64,000 nt of DNA from Bacteroides intestinalis (GCF_902364365.1 NZ_CABJDN010000015.1:10844-74843), one strand, 5' to 3'; numbered from the stretch's first letter, positions 18,842-27,795 are shown. Notes: generated by a model from the sequence alone, not told the origin. Translations and numbers: made by a program.

Positions 18842-19972
18842 TTAGGGATTTAAGTTGACGGCAAGGTCTTCTGGACGAATGCCTACTACCTTTATATAGA
18901 TATCCCGGTAGATGTTCTCCTTAATCTCCTTGTCCTCTTCAGAATAAAGCCATGCGGTAAATTCATGATAATATTCGCCGGTTCCCAATTTAAAGAAATC
19001 CTTATATTGATAATGTCTGCTCACGGGAATGCCTTTCTTGTTTAACAAGAAGCATGATTTAAGCGCATCGTGATATTGCGAGGTCAGTATCGCCTTTATC
19101 TTTTCGTCGAAATATTCCAATGTTTCCTGGTCAAAGAAAAACTGTACGGTGTAGGGCCACTTCTCCCCTTTTCCTTTGATGTACTGGTATTGGAATTTGG
19201 TTCTCTCCAGCTTTTTGTTGATACCGTTTAAGATGCTGGTCACCTTCTTCTTCCGGTCATGGTTGTCCTTTACCGTTACATCAAATTCCTTGGCAAGTTG
19301 GTCAACCGTAACGGTGAAATAAGGTGCTTGTCCTTGGTCAATCTTATACTTGATCAGGTAAATCATTTTCGCCAGGTTCAGATAAAACTTGCGGTAGCCT
19401 TTGCGGTTGGGCAGGTTACGGTAGTCTTTCAGTTCCAGCAGATTGTATTCGGTAAGCAAAGTATTCATCAGATCTTTGCTCAGATGCACGTTGTAATTCC
19501 GCTTGGTGCGCTTTTTCGTGCCGAAGTTATCCTTTATCTCAAAGCGGTCCAGTATTTGAATGAACTTATATTGCGTCTTGCCGTTCATGGCGTATGCTAC
19601 ACTGAGGTTGGATGTCCCTAAACGGTATAACGCCGCTTCAAAGGTGTTCTCTATCGGATGCTCTATCTTTTGGCCGTTCTGTTCGGTGATATATACCGGA
19701 CGTTGGTTGCTGAACAGGAAATCAAGCTGCTTCTCGGTCAGTTTTCGTTGCAACTTGGTTCGTTCATACCCCATGACCTCACAAAAATCGTTGATGGAGA
19801 ACCAGCAGTCGCCGAACAGATCTTTCATTTGTGAAGATGCCACGTAAATGATAATGTCAGACATGACAGTGCCGCCTGCATCAAATAGAACTTCCAATAC
19901 TTTCGTGTTGGAAGACTCGCTGAGAGTCCTGGGGACTCTGCTCAACTCTTTTTGTGTATTACTTTCCTTCAT
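18842..19972 (-). CDS. rep: Plasmid replication initiator 1 (Rep, RepB/Rep_3-like)
   Basis: 376 residues, with an N-terminal winged-helix region (DLFGDCWFSINDFCEVMGYERTKLQRKL) and a second domain containing FDVTVKDNHDRKKKVTSIL, the pattern of iteron-binding initiator proteins. It shares roughly half its residues with the second Rep at 51.2 kb by eye (for example KDLFG.WFS..DFC..MGY.RT.LQRKL). The start codon faces the nine-iteron array 115 bp upstream, the normal arrangement for autoregulated iteron replicons. Confidence 0.88.
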   Translation of the reverse strand: MKESNTQKELSRVPRTLSESSNTKVLEVLFDAGGTVMSDIIIYVASSQMKDLFGDCWFSINDFCEVMGYERTKLQRKLTEKQLDFLFSNQRPVYITEQNGQKIEHPIENTFEAALYRLGTSNLSVAYAMNGKTQYKFIQILDRFEIKDNFGTKKRTKRNYNVHLSKDLMNTLLTEYNLLELKDYRNLPNRKGYRKFYLNLAKMIYLIKYKIDQGQAPYFTVTVDQLAKEFDVTVKDNHDRKKKVTSILNGINKKLERTKFQYQYIKGKGEKWPYTVQFFFDQETLEYFDEKIKAILTSQYHDALKSCFLLNKKGIPVSRHYQYKDFFKLGTGEYYHEFTAWLYSEEDKEIKENIYRDIYIKVVGIRPEDLAVNLNP

Positions 19973-20086
19973 AGGCGGACACTTGTTGTTTACTGATGCA
20001 AAGATACGTTTTTTTACGGAGATAGTGAATCTAACTCCCTATAAATGAAGATTCCAAAGCATTTTTTTCGTGCTGTTTCTTGATTT

Positions 20087-20570
20087 AGTTGTGTAAAAGT
20101 GTCCCGACTACGGCTGTTTCCGATCCCCCAGTTGTGTAAAAGTGTCCCGAATGGCCGGTTTAGTTGTGCAGAAGTGTCCCGGATTCCTGATTTAGTTGTG
20201 TAAAAGTGTCCCGAATGCAGATTCTAGTTGTGTAAAAGTATCCCGACTTTCCTGTTCAGTTGTGCAGAAGTGTCCCGAATAGTCGGTTAGTTGTGCAGAA
20301 GTGTCCCGGTTACGAGAAGATGCCAGTAAGTGCTAACTTGCAATAATATAGTTGATTATACGGAAAACCTCCCTTATTAGTTGTGTAAAAGTGTCCCACA
20401 AATACTTAAATCCCTAAAAACCTAAATAAAACGAAGAAATGATTTTGTTACCGTATTCTTACTTTCGGAAAAAATTTTGAGGTGGAAACAAGTAGAGGTT
20501 TGAATTCTTTAACATATTGTCCAGGATAATAGGCAAAGGGATTTTTCCGCAGTTGTGTAAAAGTGTCCCG
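20087..20570 (+). repeat. Replication origin 1: nine iterons
   Basis: Nine near-identical copies of AGTTGTGTAAAAGTGTCCCG start at 20087, 20130, 20162, 20194, 20226, 20258, 20289, 20379 and 20551. Variants carry GTGCAGAAG instead of GTGTAAAAG. The central six are spaced 32 bp (31 once), three helical turns, so bound Rep molecules would lie on one DNA face. An AT-rich segment (20400-20475) with ACTTTCGGAAAAAATTTT lies inside the array and may be the unwinding region. Confidence 0.9.
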
Positions 20571-20601
20571 GTTCAATGCCGGCCTTCACTAAAACGGTGT
20601 G

Positions 20602-20641
20602 CAAAAATAACGCCTGCCCGACGGATGCAGTCGAACAGGCG
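20602..20641 (-). terminator. Terminator after the DUF3408 gene
   Basis: On the minus strand the arms CGCCTGTTCGAC and GTCGGGCAGGCG pair around a short loop and lead into TTATTTTTGC. It lies 24 bp beyond the stop of the gene at 20665 and separates the partition operon from the iteron array. Confidence 0.7.
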
Positions 20642-20664
20642 TATATATTTTTCCGAAAGTAGAA

Positions 20665-21147
20665 TCAGATGCTCATATACTTCTTCAGTATCGCTTGAAT
20701 CTCCTTGTTATGGCTGGTCAATATGTCTTCAAGAATGTTGTTTGCGATGTTGTGCATTCCTAATCCAGTGGCCATAGCAATCTGCTTCAGCTTTCTGTGG
20801 GTTTCGCTGGATATCCGGATTACTTCGGTGTTCTTTAATTTTCGCTCTTCCAGATATTCCGAGAATTTTTTTCCGCAGACTTTGCTTTCTTCTGTTTTTG
20901 GAGAAGACTGCACGGAAGGTTTGGATTCCGGCTTTTCCATTTGTTCCGGCTGAGGTTCTTGGACGGTTTCTTTGACTGGAGCCGATTCTTTCACCTCTTC
21001 ATGGATGGGGTGCTCAATCGCAGGTTGGGGGATAGTGCTTTCCGCAACACTTCCGATCTGCTGGATTTCCTGCTCTTTCTTACTGGCGCTTTGCAGCAAG
21101 AGTTTTCTCATGGCGGCTGATGATGTCCTTTCTTTGTTGGTTGCCAT
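20665..21147 (-). CDS. DUF3408-type partner of ParA (ribbon-helix-helix C-terminus)
   Basis: 160 residues. The middle is a proline/glutamate-rich linker (about 25-85); the last ~65 residues, with KNTEVIRISSETHRKLKQIA then LGMHNIANNILEDIL, resemble a ribbon-helix-helix DNA-binding fold. It starts 4 bp after the parA stop. In Bacteroidales elements a DUF3408 protein regularly follows ParA; here it is the likely centromere-binding partner. That function is inferred. Confidence 0.72.
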   Translation of the reverse strand: MATNKERTSSAAMRKLLLQSASKKEQEIQQIGSVAESTIPQPAIEHPIHEEVKESAPVKETVQEPQPEQMEKPESKPSVQSSPKTEESKVCGKKFSEYLEERKLKNTEVIRISSETHRKLKQIAMATGLGMHNIANNILEDILTSHNKEIQAILKKYMSI

Positions 21148-21151
21148 AGCT

Positions 21152-21850
21152 TTATTCTCCTATATGGTTACAGATTAATTCCAATACCTCTTCACAGAAA
21201 GCATCACAGGGATGATGGTACGCTTTACTCAGCGTACTTAAATTGCGTTGATAGTCAACCCTTGAATCCTTGATGTAGTTTTGCATCAACTCGAAAGGCA
21301 AGGTTTTTTTATTTTTCAAAATTTCTTTGAACTCCAGCACATTCGGAAGAACACGGTTCATAACACCACGCACGGTAGTCTTTTTACCAATCTTTCGACG
21401 GCTTTCGATAATCCCTTCATAGATGTTATAGTAAAAGGTCAATGTAGGTCTTAAATCGGTCTGGTTCGGTTCGAAGGGAATGATGATCACGTCAACGAAG
21501 TGCAGCGTTTCAACTACACCGTTTTGTTTCAGGTTACCCGGAAAATCGACAAGTATAATGTCGTAATTGTCCTGAAGGAAATCCAGTTGGTTGATGAACT
21601 CTGAGGAAGAGATATTGATAACCTCATATTCTTCTTCCTTTTTCATGATTCCGTCCTCGGCTTCGTCCTCACGTAATTTTCCGATAGTGTTCTGCATGTC
21701 GTCGATATCCACCACGGCAATGGATAAGCCCCCCTCTTCGTTTGACTGCGAATGAATATAACCTGCAAACAAAGCTGTCAGCGTAGACTTCCCTACCCCG
21801 CCCTTGGGATTCTCAAAAGCTACGACTACTCCTGGTAATATTTGTCCCAT
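21152..21850 (-). CDS. parA: ParA-family partition ATPase 1
   Basis: 232 residues from MGQILPGVVVAFENP. The upstream in-frame ATG (21907) is rejected because a consensus promoter -7 element lies between the two. The deviant Walker A motif KGGVGKSTL and the later DIILVDFPG and VIIPFEPNQTDLRPT mark a ParA/MinD-type ATPase. It should segregate the plasmid together with the DUF3408 protein. AT-rich inverted repeats upstream are candidate centromere or operator sites. Confidence 0.88.
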   Translation of the reverse strand: MGQILPGVVVAFENPKGGVGKSTLTALFAGYIHSQSNEEGGLSIAVVDIDDMQNTIGKLREDEAEDGIMKKEEEYEVINISSSEFINQLDFLQDNYDIILVDFPGNLKQNGVVETLHFVDVIIIPFEPNQTDLRPTLTFYYNIYEGIIESRRKIGKKTTVRGVMNRVLPNVLEFKEILKNKKTLPFELMQNYIKDSRVDYQRNLSTLSKAYHHPCDAFCEEVLELICNHIGE

Positions 21851-21863
21851 AATGTACGTTTTT

Positions 21864-22028
21864 AAGTATGTGCGCAAATATATAAATAATAAATTAAATA
21901 ATTGCATACTTTTATAATTAATTTATTATACACTTTTTTACTTAATTGTATAAGTAATTACATATATAAATATAAATATAAATATGTACATACTTAATCT
22001 TATAATTAAGTATGTATGTTCATACTTT
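21864..22028. repeat. AT-rich dyads upstream of parA (candidate centromere/operator)
   Basis: Five copies of CATACTT or its complement AAGTATG occur at 21864, 21905, 21989, 22008 and 22021. Two of them form a perfect 11-bp inverted repeat, TACATACTTAA (21987-21997) with TTAAGTATGTA (22006-22016). A second dyad, TTACTTA/TAAGTAA, lies just left of it (about 21937-21956). Position directly upstream of parA suggests a parS-like site or autoregulation. Confidence 0.55.
21875..21882 (-). promoter_or_regulatory. Promoter -7 element of parA 1
   Basis: The minus strand reads TATATTTG, a perfect match to the Bacteroidetes TAnnTTTG element, about 25 bp before the parA ATG. A TTTA lies upstream as a poor -33 candidate. 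Confidence 0.5.
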
Positions 22029-22198
22029 GTAATAATATAATTAGTAATTATGTATTTTGTAACTAATGGCTTTCCGTTCGCCTGTTACAATGTGCGTAGT
22101 TACTTTGTAACAAAGTGAGCGGTTAATCTGGATTAAGAAATCAAGACTTTTGTCTGGTTTTGTTTCACAGCTGAGTATTATTGTATATCTTTGCTAAT

Positions 22199-22233
22199 GC
22201 AAGGTATGTTTTTGTGGGTACAAAAAACCTTGC
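22199..22233 (+). other. Candidate oriT hairpin upstream of the mobilization genes
   Basis: A long imperfect hairpin: GCAAGGT pairs with ACCTTGC and inside it TTTTTGT with ACAAAAA, loop GGGT, with a 3-nt bulge. It is followed by GCCGAGCTGCCGACC and lies 50 bp before the MobC-like gene, the usual oriT position for small relaxase operons. It has no T-run for termination on the gene side. Transfer-origin function is inferred. Confidence 0.5.
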
Positions 22234-22283
22234 GACAGCCGAGCTGCCGACCAATGTTCGTTACACTCACATACTCTGTATAT

Positions 22284-22592
22284 ATGAAAGAGAATCGAGA
22301 TATAAGTATAAAGATCCGCTTGACGGAAGCCGAGAAAGAACAGCTTCTTCAACGTTCAAAGGAAGAGGGAAAATCCCTTTCTTCCTTTATCAGAGAGTCT
22401 GCCTTGAAAGGCAGAAGCATATCGAAAACCGATGTGCAAATGATATATGAACTTCGTAAAATAGGAGCCAATATCAACCAGCTTGCCAAACATATCAATA
22501 CGCTTCCGTCCGATGAAAATATATTGTATTCATTGGATCGGATTAACCAATACCTTTCGGATGTAGAAACCATTAACCGGAAATTGTTATGA
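22284..22592 (+). CDS. MobC-like relaxosome accessory protein
   Basis: 102 residues from MKENRDISIKIRLT. The N-terminus is a ribbon-helix-helix (ISIKIRLTEAEKEQLLQRSKEEG), followed by SFIRESALKG and ELRKIGANINQLAKHINTL, a signature of MobC-family proteins. It should bind near oriT and help the relaxase melt or nick it. The stop overlaps the relaxase start by 4 bp (ATGA). Upstream in-frame starts are rejected because they would cross the hairpin. Confidence 0.85.
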   Translation: MKENRDISIKIRLTEAEKEQLLQRSKEEGKSLSSFIRESALKGRSISKTDVQMIYELRKIGANINQLAKHINTLPSDENILYSLDRINQYLSDVETINRKLL

Positions 22593-23989
22593 TAGCCGAG
22601 ATACAACCTTCTTTCTCATCCCACCTGTCCATGAGCCGGAAAATTGAATACCAGCTTTCCAAGGTCAAGGAAGGAAACGGAAAAGTGCTTTACACCTCCA
22701 CTGGTGACGAACTGGCCGCCATGCCAGCCTACATGAAACTTATCTCCCAGTTGAATGACCGGGTGAAACTACCTTATGCGGAATTTATTCTGAGCCTCTA
22801 TCCGGGAGAAAGCCTTTCCGATGAACAGTGGCTTTCTCTTGCCGGGGAATATATCGAGAGGATGGGGTACGGAAAGTCCTGTTATGCCGTTGTCCTAAAT
22901 ACCGACAAGGCACACAGCCATGTGCATGTGCTGCTGACCACAATTGATGAAGAAGGCAAAAGCATTCCTTCCGGAAATAATTACAGCCGTTCCGAAAAGA
23001 TCTCAAGGGAACTGGAGCAGAAGTACGGTCTGTTGCCTTTGGAAAGGGAAGGAGGCAAGAGAACCACGTTGGGAGAGGCGCAATACCGTAACTATTATTT
23101 CGATGCGGCCTTGAAGAAAGCCATGCGTAGTTATAATTACAAGGATAAGGTATCGGCTGTCCTGGAACAATCCGATACATACCGGTCTTTGAATAAACCC
23201 TTGCAAGAAATAAAATTGGCCAATGAAGAATGGCGTGTCCTATTGGGGGATGAAAGCTATGACAACCTTTTCGCATTGCTGGAAAAAGGAGGTTTTTTCA
23301 ACCCCTTGTTCAAGGATGAACTGTTACAACAGCTTGACCGCATCTACTCTTTTTCCGAAAGTACATCCGATTTCCGAAGGAACCTGGAACAAGAAGGATT
23401 GTATATGCGTCTGGTCACCAAGAAGGACAAATCCTATTATGTCTATGGCATCAAGGATTCAGGCTTTTACCTGAAGGACGTTTCACTTCCTCAGAAATAT
23501 CGTTTTGGTAATATTCGTTTTGATGGCCGGGGCATGAGCGCCGATGAACAGAAGCATTATCTCTATGACCATGTGTTTAAGGCATTGAACGCTTCTTTAG
23601 GCTATGAGGATTTTAAGAAAAGGTTGGCGGAAGAATCGATCCGTGTGACGGAACATGTAAACAGCAAAGGCGCATACGGGATTTCCTTTTATATGGAAAA
23701 CGTGGAAAATGCTCATGTCTTTAAAGGTGCGGATCTTTCCCGTAAGCTCACTTATCAGAATATCCAGAAGCATTTCGATGGTGTGGCTGTCGGTCTCTCG
23801 CCACATATCGATAGGGTAGGGGAGTTCCGTGAGCGGGTGGATCGTGAGGCTTTCTATATGCAGGGTGGGGGAGTTATGGCCATTCCGGAACTTGACATTA
23901 CCGGCAGCGGGAAGAAGTCGCAAGAGGATGATCTCATACCGTCCAAAAAGAAACGGAAACGCAAGAGTGGTCCCGATTTCTCATTATGA
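22589..23989 (+). CDS. Relaxase/mobilization nuclease (MOBP-like)
   Basis: 466 residues. The relaxase domain occupies the first ~190, with the metal-binding histidine triad AHSHVHVLLTTID at 109-113 and a candidate catalytic tyrosine among several near the N-terminus (Y21, Y35). The C-terminal part is helical and ends in a lysine-rich tail (PSKKKRKRKSG). It nicks oriT and leads the strand into the coupling protein. It is the relaxase nearest to the tra operon and the likely partner of the coupling protein at 3-5 kb. Confidence 0.85.
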   Translation: MIAEIQPSFSSHLSMSRKIEYQLSKVKEGNGKVLYTSTGDELAAMPAYMKLISQLNDRVKLPYAEFILSLYPGESLSDEQWLSLAGEYIERMGYGKSCYAVVLNTDKAHSHVHVLLTTIDEEGKSIPSGNNYSRSEKISRELEQKYGLLPLEREGGKRTTLGEAQYRNYYFDAALKKAMRSYNYKDKVSAVLEQSDTYRSLNKPLQEIKLANEEWRVLLGDESYDNLFALLEKGGFFNPLFKDELLQQLDRIYSFSESTSDFRRNLEQEGLYMRLVTKKDKSYYVYGIKDSGFYLKDVSLPQKYRFGNIRFDGRGMSADEQKHYLYDHVFKALNASLGYEDFKKRLAEESIRVTEHVNSKGAYGISFYMENVENAHVFKGADLSRKLTYQNIQKHFDGVAVGLSPHIDRVGEFRERVDREAFYMQGGGVMAIPELDITGSGKKSQEDDLIPSKKKRKRKSGPDFSL

Positions 23990-24016
23990 TGAATACTAAC
24001 TTAATATATTTGCTTT

Positions 24017-25000
24017 ATGAATTATCAGACCGTTTTACAGAATTATCATCCCACTGAACAGGGGGATTTCATGTTGAGATATGAGATAGGTGGCCGGGGA
24101 TATGTCGTTTACTCACCGGAGAAGGATGCGTTGTCTTGTATTGAATTACATGGCTTTTCCGAGCTTACTCCTTGGCAATTGGCTTTTGTTCTTTCCTTGG
24201 ATATGCAGCAGATGAAAGAACAGGACGAGCTTTCTCTCTTCGTATGTTGTAAGCGAGAAAAGCTCTTGTCTTATCTTTTCGATGTGGAGGAAAGCGAAAC
24301 CGTCTTGAAGACAAAGCACGTGTCCGGTTGGCAGGGCTATCTGATGATGGATATCCATAAGCCGGACAGGGTACGGAACGTGTTCCAGTTCCATCCGGAA
24401 ACGAAAGAAGCCCGTTTGGTCTTTGATAACCGTTTATGTGTCGCTTCCCTTCGTGAGAAAGAAAAAGGAAAGCTCATCCATCTCTGTTGGAGTCCTTCTG
24501 TCTTTGCTGCCATCGATAAGGGAGGAGAGCGTACCGCACCGGCTTATCTGTTGGCTTCTGATGCTGCCTTGTTGCATGGGTATGCCATGAAACAGATTGC
24601 GGAATGCTTTGCCGGTACACCGGTTGAAGAACGGGTTATCGGTATTCATGTAGGGGATAATGTCTATGAGGCCTTGTCTTTTGTGTGCTATTACGTCCGT
24701 AACGTGCAGGATGAATATTTGGTTATTCCTGAGCGGAAAGATGGGATGGTGATTCTTGAAACCCCGAAATGGAATCCGATACGCCAGGCTAACTTCGTGG
24801 CTTCACTGAACAAGATGGCGGTTGACCAGGCGAAGAAACGCTATCCGGAAATGGAGGTTCCGAATGAACGGCCATTCACGTGCCTCTCTTTTGCCCGGAA
24901 GTCTTTCGTCTATTTCCCGGATCTGAAGGTGTATCAGGAGGTGTTCTTGAAGATGTATTTGGGGTTGGTGAGGTTACAGGAGGTGCATTTGCTGGGGTAA
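24017..25000 (+). CDS. Conserved hypothetical protein downstream of the relaxase
   Basis: 327 residues, soluble, 27 bp after the relaxase, so probably in the same operon. No catalytic motif is obvious. It contains HGFSELTPWQLAFVLSL and, near the C-terminus, the pattern FTCLSFARKSFVYFPDLKVY. The length and position suggest a mobilization-associated protein, but no family is recognised. Confidence 0.65.
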   Translation: MNYQTVLQNYHPTEQGDFMLRYEIGGRGYVVYSPEKDALSCIELHGFSELTPWQLAFVLSLDMQQMKEQDELSLFVCCKREKLLSYLFDVEESETVLKTKHVSGWQGYLMMDIHKPDRVRNVFQFHPETKEARLVFDNRLCVASLREKEKGKLIHLCWSPSVFAAIDKGGERTAPAYLLASDAALLHGYAMKQIAECFAGTPVEERVIGIHVGDNVYEALSFVCYYVRNVQDEYLVIPERKDGMVILETPKWNPIRQANFVASLNKMAVDQAKKRYPEMEVPNERPFTCLSFARKSFVYFPDLKVYQEVFLKMYLGLVRLQEVHLLG

Positions 25001-25044
25001 GGAACAATTGCAGTGCTGCTTATAAAATAGTGGCACTACTATTG

Positions 25045-25347
25045 TTAGAGTACTTCTATCATTCCTTTGGTTACGGCATCGGCCAGTAGTCTTTTTACAA
25101 TCCTGCCACTGGGAGGATTGGTTATCCCAAGCGTTATCTCAACCCTGTTTGATAGAGGATGATAGTGCAGGTATTGGAGGATTTTCATACAGGTACAATT
25201 CGCATTGATAAAAATGAAAGCGTCACCGTCCCGTACATTCTTTCCCATCTGGTTGGTCACGATGCCGCTAAGCGTATAAAAACTCTTACGCATGTCTGTC
25301 GGATACGGGTAAAGATAATATCTGTTGGATTCATTCAAAGAAAACAT
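25045..25347 (-). pseudogene. IS66 TnpB, C-terminally replaced
   Basis: The first ~55 residues (NRYYLYPYPTDMRKSF, GDAFIFINANCTCMKIL) match IS66 TnpB. After residue ~57 the normal sequence (WDxxGYVIYYKRLE type) is replaced by about 43 unrelated residues ending KRLLADAVTKGMIEVL. The junction is near 25175-25190. The transposase gene tnpC is missing. Confidence 0.75.
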
Positions 25348-25350
25348 AGG

Positions 25351-25707
25351 CTAACGGTTTGAATTCAAAAATATCAGGGTTTGCAATACCTCCGGTGACA
25401 AAGGGCTGTTCAAGCGGACTGTAACGCCATTGGGATAGGAGATCTCACATAGCGGCTGGGGAATTGGCGACGGGCTGACCGGAGGGGCAGACAGCAGGGA
25501 TTTCTCCTTATGGGGAAGACTGACCTGGCCCTTACTGTTTACCTTTACCGGGATAAAGCCGCCTTTGCGCAACAGCTTGGAACGCCACTCGTAGAAACGT
25601 TTGGGACGAATACATTCATTCGAACAAAAATCCATAACTGACAGTCCGCTCGACTTGAAACGGGAATAAATAGATTCAAAATCTTCCATGGTCCATTGAT
25701 GTGACAT
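25351..25707 (-). CDS. IS66 TnpA-like accessory protein (remnant)
   Basis: 118 residues with the helix-turn-helix start common to IS66 TnpA (FESIYSRFKSSGLSVMDFCSN and KRFYEWRSKLLRKG), then a proline-rich linker and a C-terminal segment with EISYPNGVTVRLN. It is intact, but the element lacks a transposase, so it is not expected to move. Confidence 0.75.
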   Translation of the reverse strand: MSHQWTMEDFESIYSRFKSSGLSVMDFCSNECIRPKRFYEWRSKLLRKGGFIPVKVNSKGQVSLPHKEKSLLSAPPVSPSPIPQPLCEISYPNGVTVRLNSPLSPEVLQTLIFLNSNR

Positions 25708-25967
25708 AACAATTGAGCTTTTTTACTTTGATTACAAAAGTAATATCACATTTTTAGAATGAAAGGGGGAGTTTATCGAATGCTTACATTTTTTTGTTTA
25801 ATTAATATTATATTCTCCAAAATAAATGTTTTGGCGTATTATATGTTTAATAACCAATAAATTAGATAACTGTTTGATTTTGATTATAGTTGGATTTATA
25901 TTGATATGGCGAAATACTTGGCTATTATATATCAATGTGAATAATGTTGGATTTTATTCTTCTTTTA

Positions 25968-26336
25968 TTTCCGTACTGCCCTTTTCCTTGTTTTCTGCCT
26001 CCCCTAATGTACGTTTTTTCATAGCCCCGTCTGAGAGCCTTTGTTTTTGAACGGCAAATTTATTTCGGTGGATGGATACGAAAGAGTTCCGGTCTTCGCC
26101 CTTTGTACCGAAAAAAATAACGCCGGACGGCTTCGCTGTCCCCAACATTTTTTGTCGTCCAAAACTTTTCTCAATCCCTCCTTCCTTCTTGTTGTGTGCC
26201 GTAAAAAAAGGCTTATAAACTCAGATGGGGCATGAAAGCTCAAAAAAAAAGTCGGCAGAAAGAAAAGGCCATCCCGGAAAGGGGTTTTAAAAAAAGGTCT
26301 TTAAATCTAGCTGAAGCATAAAATTAGAAGTTTAAC
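25968..26336 (+). repeat. Repeated leader element, copy A
   Basis: About 370 bp nearly identical to the core of copies B (60814-61181) and C (63883 to the right edge). It starts TTTCCGTACTGCCC and ends GAAGTTTAAC, 18 bp before a small-gene operon. The 3' part can fold: AAAGGCC (26264-26270) pairs with GGTCTTT (26296-26302) around an inner CCC/GGG hairpin, then the conserved TCTAGCTGAAG. Region 25708-25967 to its left is AT-rich and shows nothing else. Confidence 0.8.
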
Positions 26337-26354
26337 CCTTTAAAAATGTGACAT

Positions 26355-26666
26355 ATGATTACAGTGACGGAACAACTAAAGAATGTGTTTGAAGCCAACC
26401 CTTTGTACTCAAAAGAGGGGCAGGGGCTTAATGCGGAAGTCATCGCAAGGTTTTTCCTTCCTTTTTCTTCGGTGGTATGGTTGGTAACGGAAGCCGAACA
26501 GCAGGAAGACGGTGACTGGCTTTTTTTCGGTTATTGCCATATTCAAGAATGGGAATGGGGTTATGTGCTTCTTTCTCAAATTCAAGAGGTGAATGTTCGT
26601 GGGTTGACCGTGCAGCTGGATAAAGGACTGAAAACCGGTATAACGGTAAAAGCTTGCCTGAATTGA
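26355..26666 (+). CDS. DUF2958-family protein
   Basis: 103 residues matching DUF2958 (N-terminal NPLYSKEGQGLNAEVIARFF, then WLVTEAEQQEDGDWLFFGYCH and EWEWGYVLLSQI). These proteins are common on conjugative elements of many phyla and have no known function. First gene of a four-gene operon, 18 bp after leader copy A. Confidence 0.8.
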   Translation: MITVTEQLKNVFEANPLYSKEGQGLNAEVIARFFLPFSSVVWLVTEAEQQEDGDWLFFGYCHIQEWEWGYVLLSQIQEVNVRGLTVQLDKGLKTGITVKACLN

Positions 26667-26739
26667 TTAGAGAATAAACGGAGAGGGAACAACCCCTTTC
26701 CGCTTTCCAACCGGAATATTGAACTTAAAAACGGAAGTT

Positions 26740-26976
26740 ATGGTTTACGAGACGAATTGCACGGAAATAACACAGGACAAATGGCGTGAGCTGATGAAGT
26801 ACGGTAGAAAATGCTCCTATCGGCTGCTTACGGCGAGAATCAAGCGGGAATTGCCGGAATTATACCATGCGCTGGCTCTCCAGTTCTATAATCCTTATGC
26901 GGAACAGTGCAGGCAGACACCCACACATTATATATTGGTTCATTCGGCCATTGAATATTTTATCAGAAAACAATAA
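26740..26976 (+). CDS. Small hypothetical protein, accessory operon
   Basis: 78 residues from MVYETNCTEITQDKW, preferred to the ATG at 26719, which would add seven residues without support. Helical, tyrosine-rich (SYRLLTARIKRELPELYHAL). Spacing fits the operon with the DUF2958 gene. No family recognised. Confidence 0.55.
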   Translation: MVYETNCTEITQDKWRELMKYGRKCSYRLLTARIKRELPELYHALALQFYNPYAEQCRQTPTHYILVHSAIEYFIRKQ

Positions 26977-26989
26977 AGGACAAATGGTT

Positions 26990-27238
26990 ATGAAAACAAA
27001 AAAGGTTGATAAAAAGAAAACGCTGGCTTATGCGGTGGCATTTTACTTTACGGATGTTTCCGTAAAGTTCATGATGGGGAATGCGATGTATGAGTATGTA
27101 CATACCGTTTATGACAGGCGGTATGATAACGGTGGCTTTAATACGCTTGCCGTAGTCTATAATTACAAGAGGATGAAGTACGAGGTATTGGTCGTATCGG
27201 ACGAGAAGGTAGGTGATAAGGAGATTCATATATTATAA
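26990..27238 (+). CDS. Small hypothetical protein, accessory operon
   Basis: 82 residues from MKTKKVDKKK (or 2 codons earlier at 26984). Contains AYAVAFYFTDVSVKF and NTLAVVYNYKRMKYEVLVVSD, a small alpha/beta protein. It starts 13 bp after the previous stop. Function unknown. Confidence 0.55.
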   Translation: MKTKKVDKKKTLAYAVAFYFTDVSVKFMMGNAMYEYVHTVYDRRYDNGGFNTLAVVYNYKRMKYEVLVVSDEKVGDKEIHIL

Positions 27239-27281
27239 GTTTCACAAACAGGGCTTTTGCCATATAAAAACGGCTTTTGAG

Positions 27282-27719
27282 ATGAAAAAGTTATCGGCTT
27301 ATACGGTTGCATCCAACTGCACCGACTTGACGGATATACGTGACGGCATCGCTGAAATACATGAAGCGATGAAGACTTGCGTTGAATCCGGGAAACATAT
27401 CCCTTCATTCTATGTTTCCCGGTTGGCCAAACTGGAAACTAAAAAGAAGAAACTGGAGAAACGGACGCAGGTACACATGACCGTCACCATCCGTTTCTTT
27501 ATAGATGATGATACCCTTACAATGGCAGTCAGGCATTGCCTTTTCTTCAAGCTGGAACCGACTCGGCAGAATGTGATGAAAGCCATCCGTGATGCGGTTC
27601 TTAATAACGGACGTTCCATTCTTGACTTTCCGGAAGCATGGGGAGAAGATCTTATGGATGTGTCTTTCTTTGATGTGGAGAATGCCATGAAGAAGCTGCG
27701 TTCCTCATTCGGCCTATAA
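27282..27719 (+). CDS. Hypothetical protein, last gene of accessory operon
   Basis: 145 residues from MKKLSAYTVASNC. The N-terminal half is helical with a basic KLETKKKKLEKR coil; the second half contains VRHCLFFKLEPTRQNVMKAIRDA, which might be a small nucleic-acid-binding helix pair. Followed by a palindromic terminator. No family recognised. Confidence 0.55.
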   Translation: MKKLSAYTVASNCTDLTDIRDGIAEIHEAMKTCVESGKHIPSFYVSRLAKLETKKKKLEKRTQVHMTVTIRFFIDDDTLTMAVRHCLFFKLEPTRQNVMKAIRDAVLNNGRSILDFPEAWGEDLMDVSFFDVENAMKKLRSSFGL

Positions 27720-27772
27720 ACTTCATTGCATATTTTTCCGAAAGTAAAGTAACCGTTGGATTTTTGGCCAGC

Positions 27773-27795
27773 GGTTCTTTTTTCAAAAAAGAACC
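27773..27795 (+). terminator. GGTTCTTTTTT palindrome after the accessory operon
   Basis: GGTTCTTTTTT (27773-27783) is followed by one base and AAAAAAGAACC (27785-27795), a perfect 11-bp inverted repeat able to terminate in either direction. It belongs to the family also seen at 696, 53963 and 63501. Confidence 0.65.

Larger units (their letters stand above)
25045..25707 (-). mobile_element. IS66-family remnant
   Basis: Only tnpA and part of tnpB remain; tnpC and recognisable terminal inverted repeats are absent. It marks the border between the mobilization operon and the accessory region. Confidence 0.7.

Noticed and set aside
20087..20570. CRISPR-like array
   Set aside because: Repeats are 20 bp with 11-12 bp gaps at 32-bp period, no spacer diversity of CRISPR length, no cas genes; they are plasmid iterons beside rep.
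25045..25707. Intact IS66 element
   Set aside because: tnpC is absent and tnpB is cut; it is a remnant.
26232..26321. Short peptide starting MKAQKKSRQKEK in leader copy A
   Set aside because: Copy B has one A fewer and a different peptide, copy D another; a leader peptide is possible but not supported.
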